15,290 nucleotides of DNA from an uncultured Lachnospiraceae bacterium (GCA_910587765.1 CAJUNR010000057.1:1-15290); one strand, 5' to 3'; shown: positions 1 through 6,732, counted from the stretch's first letter. The notes: a model not told the origin generated them from the sequence alone. Made by a program: numbers and translations.

Positions 1-52
1 GATGTAGTGGCAAGTGTGGGTAAGGATAAATCTCTAAAAGTAGTCAATACAA
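1..52. other. Non-ComM sequence abutting the broken comM gene (possible mobile-element end or assembly junction)
   Basis: These 52 bases are clearly AT-richer (about 38% GC) than the following gene. In the comM frame they contain stops TAA at 35-37 and TAG at 41-43. ComM proteins have a conserved segment (SGPLLDRIDI-like) at this point. The match begins only at DRIDIC, encoded from base 53, and no forward frame of bases 1-52 gives the expected upstream residues. The stretch is therefore either foreign DNA joined to comM or an assembly artefact. I cannot name an element from so short a piece. Confidence 0.4.
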
Positions 53-439
53 GACCGCATCGACATCTGCGTGGAGACGGCCCCCGTGGAATACAGAGAA
101 CTGTCCGGAAACGGCGGGAACGAAGATTCCGCCTGCATCCGGGGACGCGTGGAGGCGGCGCAGAAGATTCAGAAGGAGCGTTATCAGGGAACCGGCTGGC
201 AGTTCAATTCGCAGCTTCCCTCCTCCGCCGTTGCCCGGTTCTGTCCTCTGGAAAGCGGGGGGACAAGACTGATGGAAACGGCGTTTGAGAAGATGGGTCT
301 GAGCGTCAGAGCGTATCACCGGATTATCAAAGTAGCCAGGACCATCGCAGACCTTGAAGGAACGGAACAGATTCAGAGAGAACATCTGCTGGAGGCGGTC
401 GGCTACCGCTCCCTGGACCGGAAATTCTGGGGGAGGTAG
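53..439 (+). pseudogene. comM: C-terminal fragment of YifB/ComM-type Mg-chelatase-like AAA+ ATPase (5' part missing)
   Basis: About 128 in-frame residues ending at TAG 437-439 match the C-terminal part of YifB/ComM, a hexameric AAA+ helicase that in competent bacteria promotes branch migration during natural transformation. The fragment opens with DRIDICVE, the conserved motif just before the Mg-chelatase C-terminal domain. It continues through a helix with the pattern RVEAAQKIQKERY and the typical SVRAYHRIIKVARTIADL segment with its arginines. It ends in EHLLEAVGYRSLDR, the usual ComM terminus. The Walker A and B motifs and about 370 upstream residues of a normal ~500-residue protein are absent: the frame is closed by stops at 35-43. 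A GTG at 71 could restart translation but would give only a non-catalytic fragment. The dprA ribosome binding site lies inside its last codons, so the comM-dprA arrangement is otherwise intact. Family assignment is firm; whether the break is real or an assembly edge is unknown. Confidence 0.75.
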
Positions 440-444
440 GGCAT

Positions 445-1347
445 ATGGAACGCCTATATAATAGAAGAAATATGACTGATTTTACAGGAGGACGCATACA
501 ATATATCCATCAGGAGGCGGAAGCGTATCCCGGGAGATTAAAGGTTCACAGAGGAATGCCGGGACGCCTCTGCGTTCTGGGCAGACTGCCGCGCGACGAC
601 CGCCCGAGCGTGGCGGTGGTGGGAGCCAGGAGATCCACCGGCTACGGCAACGAGACGGCGCGCAGGTTTGCGCGGGAGCTGGCGGCGAACGGCGTGCAGA
701 TTATCAGCGGCATGGCCTGGGGGATCGACGGCATGGCGCATGAGGGCGCTCTGGATGCGGGAGGAGATACGTTCGCCGTTCTCGGCTGCGGGGTGGACGT
801 CTGTTATCCGGCGGGACACAGAAAGCTGTATGAGCGGCTTGTGGAGCGAGGGGGCGTTCTCTCGGAGCAGCCGCCCGGCATGCCTCCGCTGGCAGGACAT
901 TTCCCGGCCAGGAACCGGATCATCAGCGCGCTGGCGGATCTGGTGCTCGTCGTGGAGGCGGGAGAAAAGAGCGGCTCTTTAATCACCGCGGACTTTGCCC
1001 TCGAGCAGGGAAAAGACGTGTTCGCCGTCCCCGGAAGGATCGGAGATCCTCTAAGCCGGGGCTGTCTGAACCTGCTCCGGCAGGGAGCCGGGCTTGCGGA
1101 CAGCCCTCTTGTATTGCTGGAAGCGCTCGGTGTTTCTCCGGGAAAGAACGGGGAGCCTGAGAAAATTCTACTTGCCAAGGAAGAAAATATCGTGTATAGT
1201 TGGATACGTTTACAGCCCGTCTCTCTGGAAGAGCTGGTACAGAAGACCGGTATGTCCGCTGGGAAGGTGCTTGGGATTCTGGTGGAGCTGGAGCTGAAAG
1301 GCTGTATTCGTGAGATTCATAAGAATGATTACGTGAGAACAGACTGA
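445..1347 (+). CDS. dprA: DNA processing protein DprA (Smf), RecA loader in transformation
   Basis: This 300-residue protein carries the DprA Rossmann-like fold that binds incoming single-stranded DNA and loads RecA. Visible family motifs are VVGARRSTGYG (58-68), SGMAWGID (88-95), GCGVDVCYP (114-122), RNRIIS (156-161), EAGEKSGSLIT (171-181) and VPGR (195-198). A C-terminal segment (about 240-300) reads as the small winged-helix domain. The N-terminal SAM domain of many DprA proteins (usual length about 290-375) is absent; only about 50 residues precede the core. The ATG at 445 is chosen because GGGAGG at 431-436 lies 8 bases upstream; that site overlaps the end of comM, so the two are translationally close. 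An in-frame ATG at 472 has no comparable site. The topA start follows the stop by 11 bases, which suggests a comM-dprA-topA transcript. No promoter is visible inside this block. Confidence 0.95.
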   Translation: MERLYNRRNMTDFTGGRIQYIHQEAEAYPGRLKVHRGMPGRLCVLGRLPRDDRPSVAVVGARRSTGYGNETARRFARELAANGVQIISGMAWGIDGMAHEGALDAGGDTFAVLGCGVDVCYPAGHRKLYERLVERGGVLSEQPPGMPPLAGHFPARNRIISALADLVLVVEAGEKSGSLITADFALEQGKDVFAVPGRIGDPLSRGCLNLLRQGAGLADSPLVLLEALGVSPGKNGEPEKILLAKEENIVYSWIRLQPVSLEELVQKTGMSAGKVLGILVELELKGCIREIHKNDYVRTD

Positions 1348-1358
1348 GGACGAATCGA

Positions 1359-3362
1359 ATGGCAAAATATCTGGTTATTGTGGAGTCACCTGCCAAGGTG
1401 AAGACAATTAAGAAGTTTTTGGGTTCCAATTATGAAGTGATGGCTTCCAACGGGCATGTGCGGGATATGCCCAAAAGTCAGCTTGGCTTCGACGTGGAGC
1501 ATGACTATGAGCCGAAATATATTACGATCCGCGGGAAAGGGGACATCCTGGCGAAGCTTCGCAAGGCCGCGAAAAAGGCCGACCGGGTTTATCTGGCGAC
1601 CGACCCTGACCGGGAAGGGGAAGCCATCTCCTGGCATCTGTCCAAGGCGCTGAATCTGGACGAAGACAAGATATACCGGATTACCTTTAACGAGATCACC
1701 AAAAGTGCGGTCAAGGAATCGATCAAGCATGCCCGGGAGATCAACCAGGATCTGGTGGACGCCCAGCAGGCAAGGCGGATGCTGGATCGCATGGTTGGCT
1801 ACCGCATCAGTCCGATTCTGTGGGCAAAGGTCAAACGGGGACTGAGCGCGGGACGGGTGCAGTCGGTGGCGCTGCGCCTGATCGCGGACCGCGAGGAGGA
1901 GATCAATGCCTTCGTGCCGGAGGAATACTGGAGTCTGGAAGCGGATTTTGCCGTGAAAGGCGAAAGGAAGCCGGTGACCGCGAAATTTTACGGTACGCCC
2001 GGAGAGAAGCTGGAAATCCGTTCCCGGGAGGAGATGGACAGCGTGCTTGCCGCGCTGCAGGATGCGTCCTTCGCCGTGACGGAGGTGAAGAACGGAGAAC
2101 GGACGCGGAAGGCGCCGCTGCCGTTTACGACCAGTACGCTGCAGCAGGAAGCCTCGAAGGTGCTGAATTTTTCCACCTCCAAAACGATGCGCCTGGCACA
2201 GCAGCTTTACGAAGGAATCGACATCGACGGACAGGGGACGACGGGAATCATCACTTATCTGCGTACGGATTCTACCCGTATCTCGGAGGAGGCGTCCCAG
2301 GCGGCCGCTTCGTACATCCGGGAGACGTACGGGGAGGATTGTCTGTCGACCAGGAACGGCAAAGGTTCCGACAAGAACGGCGACAAGAAGATACAGGATG
2401 CCCATGAGGCGATCCGTCCCACGGATATCCGCCGGCTTCCTGCCGCGGTCAAGGACTCTCTTTCCAGAGACCAGTTCCGGCTGTATCAACTGATCTGGAA
2501 ACGGTTTACGGCAAGCTGTATGGCGGATGCGAAATATCACACCGTTTCCGTGAAGATTGACGGCGGCGGATACCGCTTCACCGTATCCTCGTCCGCGGTG
2601 GCCTTTGAGGGATTCATGTCGGTTTATGTCCAGGACGAAGAGGAGAAAAGCGCCAATACCGCGCTGGTGAAGGCAATCAGCGAGGATTCCGTGCTGACGC
2701 TGAAAGGGCTGGAGGACAAACAGCATTTCACCCAGCCTCCGGCGCATTATACGGAGGCGGCGCTCGTGAAGACGCTCGAAGAGCTGGGAATCGGCCGGCC
2801 GAGCACCTATGCGCCCACGATCAGCACGATCATTGCCCGCCGCTATGTGGCGAAGGAGGGGCGCAATCTGTATTTGACCGAGATCGGGGAAGTCGTCAAC
2901 AATATGATGAAACAGGCGTTCCCGAGCATTGTAGAGACGGATTTTACCGTCAACGTGGAATCGCTTCTGGATATGGTGGAGGAGGGGAAGGTCAACTGGA
3001 AAACGGTGGTCAGCAACTTCTATCCGGATCTGAATGAGGCGGTAAGCCGGGCGGAAGCGGAGCTTCAGAAGGTGAAGATCGAGGATGAAGTCAGCGACGT
3101 GGTCTGCGAACAGTGCGGCCGGAACATGGTCATCAAGTACGGGCCTCACGGAAAGTTTCTGGCATGCCCCGGCTTTCCGGACTGCCGGAACACCAAGCCT
3201 TATCTGGAGAAAATCGGCGTGAAATGCCCCAAGTGCGGGAAAGAGATCGTGCTCCGCCGTTCCTCCAAAGGGCGGAAATTCTACAGCTGCGAAGGGTATC
3301 CGGAATGCGATTATATCTCCTGGAAGAAACCGGAAGAGACAAAAGAACAGGCCCCTTCGTGA
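1359..3362 (+). CDS. topA: DNA topoisomerase I (type IA)
   Basis: This 667-residue type IA topoisomerase relaxes negative supercoils by cleaving one strand through a 5'-phosphotyrosine link. The Toprim domain is at the N-terminus, with the conserved Glu in VIVESPAK (E9) and the metal-binding DPDREGE motif (82-88). The catalytic tyrosine is Y300 in GIITYLRTDSTR, and HEAIRPT (349-355) is also present. The C-terminus carries two four-cysteine zinc ribbons: C583, C586, C603, C609 and C623, C626, C644, C650. Bacterial TopA can have up to three or more such ribbons, so this is a moderately short version. The start is supported by GAGGA at 1346-1350, which overlaps the dprA stop and lies 8 bases before ATG. 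The stop TGA at 3360-3362 begins a tandem TGACAGAA repeat. The order dprA-topA-codY is seen in other Clostridia. Confidence 0.97.
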   Translation: MAKYLVIVESPAKVKTIKKFLGSNYEVMASNGHVRDMPKSQLGFDVEHDYEPKYITIRGKGDILAKLRKAAKKADRVYLATDPDREGEAISWHLSKALNLDEDKIYRITFNEITKSAVKESIKHAREINQDLVDAQQARRMLDRMVGYRISPILWAKVKRGLSAGRVQSVALRLIADREEEINAFVPEEYWSLEADFAVKGERKPVTAKFYGTPGEKLEIRSREEMDSVLAALQDASFAVTEVKNGERTRKAPLPFTTSTLQQEASKVLNFSTSKTMRLAQQLYEGIDIDGQGTTGIITYLRTDSTRISEEASQAAASYIRETYGEDCLSTRNGKGSDKNGDKKIQDAHEAIRPTDIRRLPAAVKDSLSRDQFRLYQLIWKRFTASCMADAKYHTVSVKIDGGGYRFTVSSSAVAFEGFMSVYVQDEEEKSANTALVKAISEDSVLTLKGLEDKQHFTQPPAHYTEAALVKTLEELGIGRPSTYAPTISTIIARRYVAKEGRNLYLTEIGEVVNNMMKQAFPSIVETDFTVNVESLLDMVEEGKVNWKTVVSNFYPDLNEAVSRAEAELQKVKIEDEVSDVVCEQCGRNMVIKYGPHGKFLACPGFPDCRNTKPYLEKIGVKCPKCGKEIVLRRSSKGRKFYSCEGYPECDYISWKKPEETKEQAPS

Positions 3363-3403
3363 CAGAATGACAGAAAAATTGAAATTTTAATTGAAACCTG
3401 TCA
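3360..3403. repeat. Tandem TGACAGAA repeat with a distal inverted CTGTCA copy, overlapping the topA stop and the putative codY promoter
   Basis: TGACAGAA occurs twice back to back at 3360-3367 and 3368-3375; the first copy contains the topA stop codon. The inverse, CTGTCA, is at 3398-3403, 24 bases after TGACAG of the second copy. Between them lies the AT palindrome AAAATT-GA-AATTTT. The inverted copy sits in the -35/-10 spacer of the proposed codY promoter. The arrangement could be an operator or a weak 3'-end hairpin for topA; no known regulator site is recognised. Confidence 0.45.
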
Positions 3404-3419
3404 GATAATATGTTAATAT
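3391..3419 (+). promoter_or_regulatory. Putative sigma-A promoter for codY
   Basis: TTGAAA at 3391-3396 and TAATAT at 3414-3419 are separated by 17 bases, a near-consensus housekeeping promoter. Transcription would start near 3426, giving a codY leader of about 220 bases. The surrounding DNA is AT-rich, so a chance match is possible. Confidence 0.55.
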
Positions 3420-3421
3420 CC

Positions 3422-3455
3422 AAAGTGCGGTTGCCTTACGGCCGCGCTTTGTTTT
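3422..3455 (+). terminator. Hairpin with T-rich tail: topA intrinsic terminator or 5'-end hairpin of the codY leader
   Basis: AAAGTGCGG (3422-3430) pairs with CCGCGCTTT (3442-3450) over 9 pairs with one G-T wobble and an 11-base loop, followed by GTTTTA. This has the form of a Rho-independent terminator for the dprA-topA transcript. The proposed codY promoter ends only 3 bases before it, so transcripts from there would begin inside the stem. It could then act as an attenuator or a protective 5' hairpin. The two readings cannot be separated from sequence alone. Confidence 0.5.
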
Positions 3456-3457
3456 AT

Positions 3458-3596
3458 GCACAGGGCGTCCGGATGAAATATGTCAGCAGGCTGACGGATG
3501 CCCGGTGCGCGAGTAGGGGAAGATAAATCTTCCCTGTTTGATCGCAGGGGTGTGTAAGGAAGTTTGCTGCTTCGCAGCACGCACCCGGCTCGATCA
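3458..3596 (+). ncRNA. Candidate structured RNA in the topA-codY gap (codY 5' leader or independent RNA)
   Basis: Three consecutive helical elements fill this stretch. First, 3458-3470 pairs with 3496-3508 (12 pairs, one of them G-T, plus one A-G mismatch). It is topped by GTCAG/CTGAC (3482-3486 with 3491-3495) with an 11-base purine-rich bulge on the 5' side. Second, GGGAAGA/TCTTCCC (3517-3523 with 3528-3534) closes a TAAA loop. Third, TGATCG/CGATCA (3539-3544 with 3591-3596) encloses an 8-pair helix (3548-3555 with 3579-3586) and an apical GCTGC/GCAGC hairpin (3566-3570 with 3574-3578), again with a 10-base 5' bulge. This matches no riboswitch, T-box, 6S or RNase P signature that I can recall. 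Structure is inferred by hand; no alignment was available, so covariation is untested. Confidence 0.45.
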
Positions 3597-3647
3597 TGGG
3601 CCGCCCGAAGGAAGATGGTCAGCAGAACGGAAATAGGAGATGGAAAT

Positions 3648-4421
3648 ATGAGCGTACAGTTATTGGATAAAACGAGAAAGATCAACAAGCTTCTGCACAA
3701 TAACAGCTCCAGCAAGGTGGTTTTTAACGATATCTGTAAAGTGTTGTCGGAAATACTGCTGTCGAATGTGCTTGTGATCAGCCGGAAGGGAAAAGTGCTG
3801 GGAATCAGCCGCTACGAAGCGGTGGAGGAGATCCATGAGCTGATCGTAGACCAGGTGGGAAGCCTGATTGATCCGCTTCTGAACGAGCGTCTTCTGGGGA
3901 TTCTGTCAACGAAGGAGAATGTGAATCTGATGACGCTGGGCTTTGCCGTGGAGAACATCCGCGGTTATCAGGCGCTGATCACGCCGATCAACATTGCTGG
4001 GGAGCGTCTGGGTACGCTGTTTCTGTATAAATACGAGAAAGATTACGACATCGACGATATTATCCTCAGCGAGTACGGCACTACGGTAGTGGGACTGGAG
4101 ATGATGCGGTCCGTAAACGAGGAGAACGCGGAGGAAGAGCGTAGAAAACAGATCGTCCGCTCGGCGATCAGTACGCTCTCCGCCACGGAACTGGAGGCGA
4201 TTCTTTTGATCTTCCGGGAGATGAGGGGGAATGAATGTACCCTGGTGGCCAGCAAGATCGCCGACAGGGCGGGAATCACCCGTTCGGTGATCGTCAATGC
4301 CCTCCGCAAGTTCGAGAGCGCCGGAGTGATCGAATCCCGCTCCTCCGGCATGAAAGGGACCAGCATCAAAGTACTCAACGACTGTGTATTTGACGAACTG
4401 GAACAGATCGGAAATCATTAA
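3648..4421 (+). CDS. codY: GTP/branched-chain amino acid-responsive global transcriptional regulator CodY
   Basis: This 257-residue protein matches CodY (259 residues in Bacillus subtilis), a dimeric repressor that links nutrient status to metabolism. It starts with the typical LLDKTRKINKLL helix, followed by a GAF-like effector domain (about 25-150) containing ERLGTLFLYKYEKDYDIDDIILSE and GTTVVGLEM. A linker helix comes next, then the DNA-binding winged helix-turn-helix with ASKIADRAGITRSVIVNALR (201-220) and ESAGVIESRSSGMKGTSIKVLN. The isoleucine-pocket segment reads FAVENI where Bacillus has FPVENR, so ligand preference may differ, as it does in other Clostridia. The start at 3648 is set by AGGAG (3635-3639), 8 bases upstream. 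An in-frame upstream extension from TTG 3564 lacks a ribosome binding site and would be encoded by the hairpin region. No clear CodY box (self-control site) and no terminator after the gene are seen; readthrough into groESL is possible. Confidence 0.96.
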   Translation: MSVQLLDKTRKINKLLHNNSSSKVVFNDICKVLSEILLSNVLVISRKGKVLGISRYEAVEEIHELIVDQVGSLIDPLLNERLLGILSTKENVNLMTLGFAVENIRGYQALITPINIAGERLGTLFLYKYEKDYDIDDIILSEYGTTVVGLEMMRSVNEENAEEERRKQIVRSAISTLSATELEAILLIFREMRGNECTLVASKIADRAGITRSVIVNALRKFESAGVIESRSSGMKGTSIKVLNDCVFDELEQIGNH

Positions 4422-4477
4422 CCTGCTGTGAAAAATATAAAGAATTGCTAAAAATTTAAAAAATCGGAATTTCCCCA

Positions 4478-4506
4478 TTGACAATTTGGATTCTCCGTAC
4501 TAATAT
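4478..4506 (+). promoter_or_regulatory. Sigma-A promoter of groESL
   Basis: TTGACA at 4478-4483 (perfect -35) and TAATAT at 4501-4506 are 17 bases apart. The predicted start near 4513 places the CIRCE operator directly downstream, the normal arrangement for HrcA-controlled groESL operons. Confidence 0.85.
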
Positions 4507-4518
4507 ATTATCCAGAGA

Positions 4519-4545
4519 TTAGCACTCGATGTAAGCGAGTGCTAA
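4519..4545. promoter_or_regulatory. CIRCE element (HrcA operator)
   Basis: A perfect TTAGCACTC-N9-GAGTGCTAA inverted repeat with spacer GATGTAAGC. It matches the consensus CIRCE element in both arms. HrcA bound here represses groESL at low temperature; heat titrates GroEL and inactivates HrcA. In the mRNA the arms can also form a 5' hairpin that affects stability. hrcA itself is not in the window. Confidence 0.97.
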
Positions 4546-4580
4546 TAACCTGAAACAGAACCATTGAAGGAGGAATCATC

Positions 4581-4865
4581 ATGAAGTTAGTACCCTTAGG
4601 CGACAGAGTTGTATTAAAACAAAGCGAGAAGGAGGAGACGACCAAGTCCGGTATCATCCTGGCTGCAAAAGCGCAGGAGAAGCCGGTGACCGCGGAAGTG
4701 ATCGCGGTTGGCCCGGGCGGAATGGTGGACGGCAAGGAAGTGACCATGCAGGTAAAACCGGGCGACCGGGTGATCTATTCCAAATACGCAGGAAATGAAG
4801 TCAAGCTCGACGAGGAAGAATATGTCATCGTGAGACAGAACGATATTCTGGCAGTGGTTGAATAA
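4581..4865 (+). CDS. groES: Co-chaperonin GroES (Hsp10)
   Basis: This 94-residue protein has the standard GroES length. It forms the heptameric lid that closes the GroEL chamber in the cytoplasm. Recognisable parts are the N-terminal strand LVPLGDRVVLK, the mobile loop (about 16-34, EKEETTKSGIILAAKAQEK), which contacts GroEL through its IIL residues, the VIAVGPGG turn, and VKPGDRVIYSKYAGNEV with the C-terminal DILAVVE. The ATG at 4581 is preceded by AGGAGG at 4568-4573 with a 7-base spacer. It is the first gene of a CIRCE-controlled operon. groEL follows after 88 bases, a fairly long spacer that contains nested short hairpins (GCCC 4887-4890 with GGGC 4916-4919; CCGC 4895-4898 with GCGG 4902-4905). 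Confidence 0.98.
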   Translation: MKLVPLGDRVVLKQSEKEETTKSGIILAAKAQEKPVTAEVIAVGPGGMVDGKEVTMQVKPGDRVIYSKYAGNEVKLDEEEYVIVRQNDILAVVE

Positions 4866-4953
4866 ATCAATTTTCATAAAACAACAGCCCGCATCCGCAG
4901 AGCGGAGGACAAAAAGGGCGAAAGCAGAACGGAAATGAAGGAGGACATTTATC

Positions 4954-6576
4954 ATGGCGAAAGAAATCAAACATGGCGTGGACGCCAGAGTCGCACTGGA
5001 AGCCGGTGTGAATAAACTTGCGGATACCGTAAGCGTAACCCTTGGACCGAAAGGAAGAAACGTGGTTCTTGACAAGCAGTTCGGCACTCCGCTGATCACC
5101 AACGACGGTGTGACCATCGCGAAGGAGATCGAGCTGGAGGACGCGTTCGAGAACATGGGCGCTCAGCTTGTGAAGGAAGTGGCGACTAAGACCAACGATG
5201 TGGCCGGAGACGGCACTACCACCGCAACCGTGCTCGCACAGGCGATGATCAACGAGGGTATGAAGAATCTGGCGGCGGGCGCAAACCCGATCATTCTCAG
5301 AAAAGGAATGAAGAAGGCGACGGACGCTGCGGTAGAGGCGATTGCGGCGATGAGCAGCAAGGTAACCGGCAAGCATCAGATGGCAAGAGTGGCTGCGATC
5401 TCCGCAGGAGACGACGAAGTCGGCACGATGGTGGCAAATGCCATGGAGAGAGTATCCAACGACGGCGTGATTACGATCGAGGAGTCCAAGACGATGCTGA
5501 CCGAACTGGACGTCGTGGAAGGCATGCAGTTCGACCGCGGATATATTTCCGCTTATATGGCGACCGATACCGAGAAGATGGAAGCGATTCTGGATGATCC
5601 GTATATCCTGATCACCGACAAGAAGATCAGCAACATCCAGGAGATCCTTCCGGTGCTGGAGCAGCTCGTACAGTCCGGCAAGAAGCTTCTCATCATCGCC
5701 GAGGACATCGAGGGCGAGGCTCTGACCACCTTGGTGCTGAATAAGCTGCGCGGTACCTTCACGGCAGTCGGCGTCAAGGCTCCGGGCTACGGCGACAGAA
5801 GAAAAGAGATGCTGCAGGATATCGCGGTTCTCACCGGCGGTACGGTAATCTCCGAGGAAGTCGGTCTGGAGCTCAAGGATACGACGATCGAGATGCTCGG
5901 ACGTGCAAAATCCGTAAAAGTACAGAAGGAAAATACGGTTATCGTAGACGGCCTTGGAAGCAAGGAAGAGATTGAGAACCGTGTAAATACGATCAAGAAC
6001 GAGATCGAAGTCACCAAATCCGAGTACGATAAAGAAAAACTGCAGGAGCGCTATGCGAAGCTGGCAGGCGGCGTAGCGGTGATCCGCGTGGGCGCGGCGA
6101 CGGAGACCGAGATGAAAGAGGCGAAACTGCGCATGGAGGATGCGCTCGCGGCGACCAGAGCGGCAGTGGAAGAGGGCATTATCTGCGGCGGCGGTGCGGC
6201 TTATATTCATGCGGCCAAAGACGTGGAGAAGCTGGTCGAGACGCTCGAAGGCGATGAGAGAACCGGCGCGAAGGTCGTTCTGAAAGCTCTGGAGGCTCCG
6301 CTGTTCCATATCGCATCCAACGCGGGACTCGAAGGAGCGGTGATTATCAGCAAAGTGCATGAGGCCGAGAAAGGCATCGGCTTTGACGCGCTCAGAGAAG
6401 AGTATGTGGACATGGTAGAGGCAGGTATTCTGGATCCGGCGAAGGTGACAAGAAGCGCGCTTCAGAACGCGACCAGCGTTGCGGCTACCTTCCTGACCAC
6501 CGAAGCATGCGTGGCAAATATCAAAGAAGAAGTTCCTCCGATGCCGGCAGGCGGAGGCGGAATGGGCATGATGTAA
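4954..6576 (+). CDS. groEL: Chaperonin GroEL (Hsp60)
   Basis: This 540-residue protein is a full-length group I chaperonin; it forms the double-ring ATP-driven folding chamber. The equatorial domain has SVTLGPKGRNVVLD (27-40) and the nucleotide-binding GDGTTTAT (85-92, with the metal-coordinating Asp at 86). The catalytic Asp equivalent to E. coli D398 is D396 in MEDALAATRAAVEEG, followed by CGGG (411-414). The apical domain carries the hydrophobic substrate- and GroES-binding helices around 230-265. The C-terminus ends in the flexible PAGGGGMGMM tail typical of GroEL. AAGGAGG at 4938-4944 lies 9 bases before ATG. It is the last gene of the operon and is closed by a strong terminator 15 bases after the stop. 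Housekeeping copy; nothing in the sequence suggests a specialised paralogue. Confidence 0.98.
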   Translation: MAKEIKHGVDARVALEAGVNKLADTVSVTLGPKGRNVVLDKQFGTPLITNDGVTIAKEIELEDAFENMGAQLVKEVATKTNDVAGDGTTTATVLAQAMINEGMKNLAAGANPIILRKGMKKATDAAVEAIAAMSSKVTGKHQMARVAAISAGDDEVGTMVANAMERVSNDGVITIEESKTMLTELDVVEGMQFDRGYISAYMATDTEKMEAILDDPYILITDKKISNIQEILPVLEQLVQSGKKLLIIAEDIEGEALTTLVLNKLRGTFTAVGVKAPGYGDRRKEMLQDIAVLTGGTVISEEVGLELKDTTIEMLGRAKSVKVQKENTVIVDGLGSKEEIENRVNTIKNEIEVTKSEYDKEKLQERYAKLAGGVAVIRVGAATETEMKEAKLRMEDALAATRAAVEEGIICGGGAAYIHAAKDVEKLVETLEGDERTGAKVVLKALEAPLFHIASNAGLEGAVIISKVHEAEKGIGFDALREEYVDMVEAGILDPAKVTRSALQNATSVAATFLTTEACVANIKEEVPPMPAGGGGMGMM

Positions 6577-6590
6577 TTCCGTAACCATAC

Positions 6591-6624
6591 AAAAAGGACG
6601 TTGCTTTGAAGCGGCGTCCTTTTT
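6591..6624 (+). terminator. Rho-independent terminator of groESL
   Basis: A 14-pair stem (6591-6604 with 6611-6624) with the loop TTTGAA. The stem begins AAAAAGGACG and ends CGTCCTTTTT, so the A-run and T-run pair with each other. It lies 15 bases after the groEL stop. Confidence 0.93.
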
Positions 6625-6666
6625 CCGTACGCAGGGAAGAAATCTTTCCTACTCAATGAAAATCCA

Positions 6667-6695
6667 TTGACATAACGGATGCGATCTGATAGACT
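6667..6695 (+). promoter_or_regulatory. Promoter of guaB (extended -10)
   Basis: TTGACA at 6667-6672, a 17-base spacer, then TAGACT at 6690-6695. TGA directly before the -10 hexamer gives an extended -10, compensating for the imperfect hexamer. The predicted start is near 6702, inside the palindrome TTTTAA-AC-TTAAAA (6697-6710). Confidence 0.75.
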
Positions 6696-6732
6696 GTTTT
6701 AAACTTAAAACGAAAGAAAGAGAGGAAGAGAA

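Noticed and set aside
1386..3149. A 587-codon open frame on the minus strand across topA
   Set aside because: Antisense shadow of topA; the product is Arg/His-rich with no family motif.
3383..3399. CodY box (AATTTTCWGAAAATT-like) in front of codY, suggesting autoregulation
   Set aside because: The best alignments match only about 9 of 15 positions in an AT-rich stretch, no better than chance.
3458..3510. c-di-GMP riboswitch, suggested by GCACAGGGC
   Set aside because: Only this short string matches; the remaining conserved core and the second helix signature of the class I riboswitch are absent.
3564..3647. In-frame N-terminal extension of CodY from TTG 3564 or ATG 3615
   Set aside because: CodY proteins begin at the segment encoded from 3648, which has a well-placed AGGAG; the extension is encoded by hairpin sequence, and its starts lack properly spaced ribosome sites.
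4867..6588. A 573-codon open frame on the minus strand across groEL
   Set aside because: Antisense shadow of groEL with no recognisable domain and no ribosome binding site logic.
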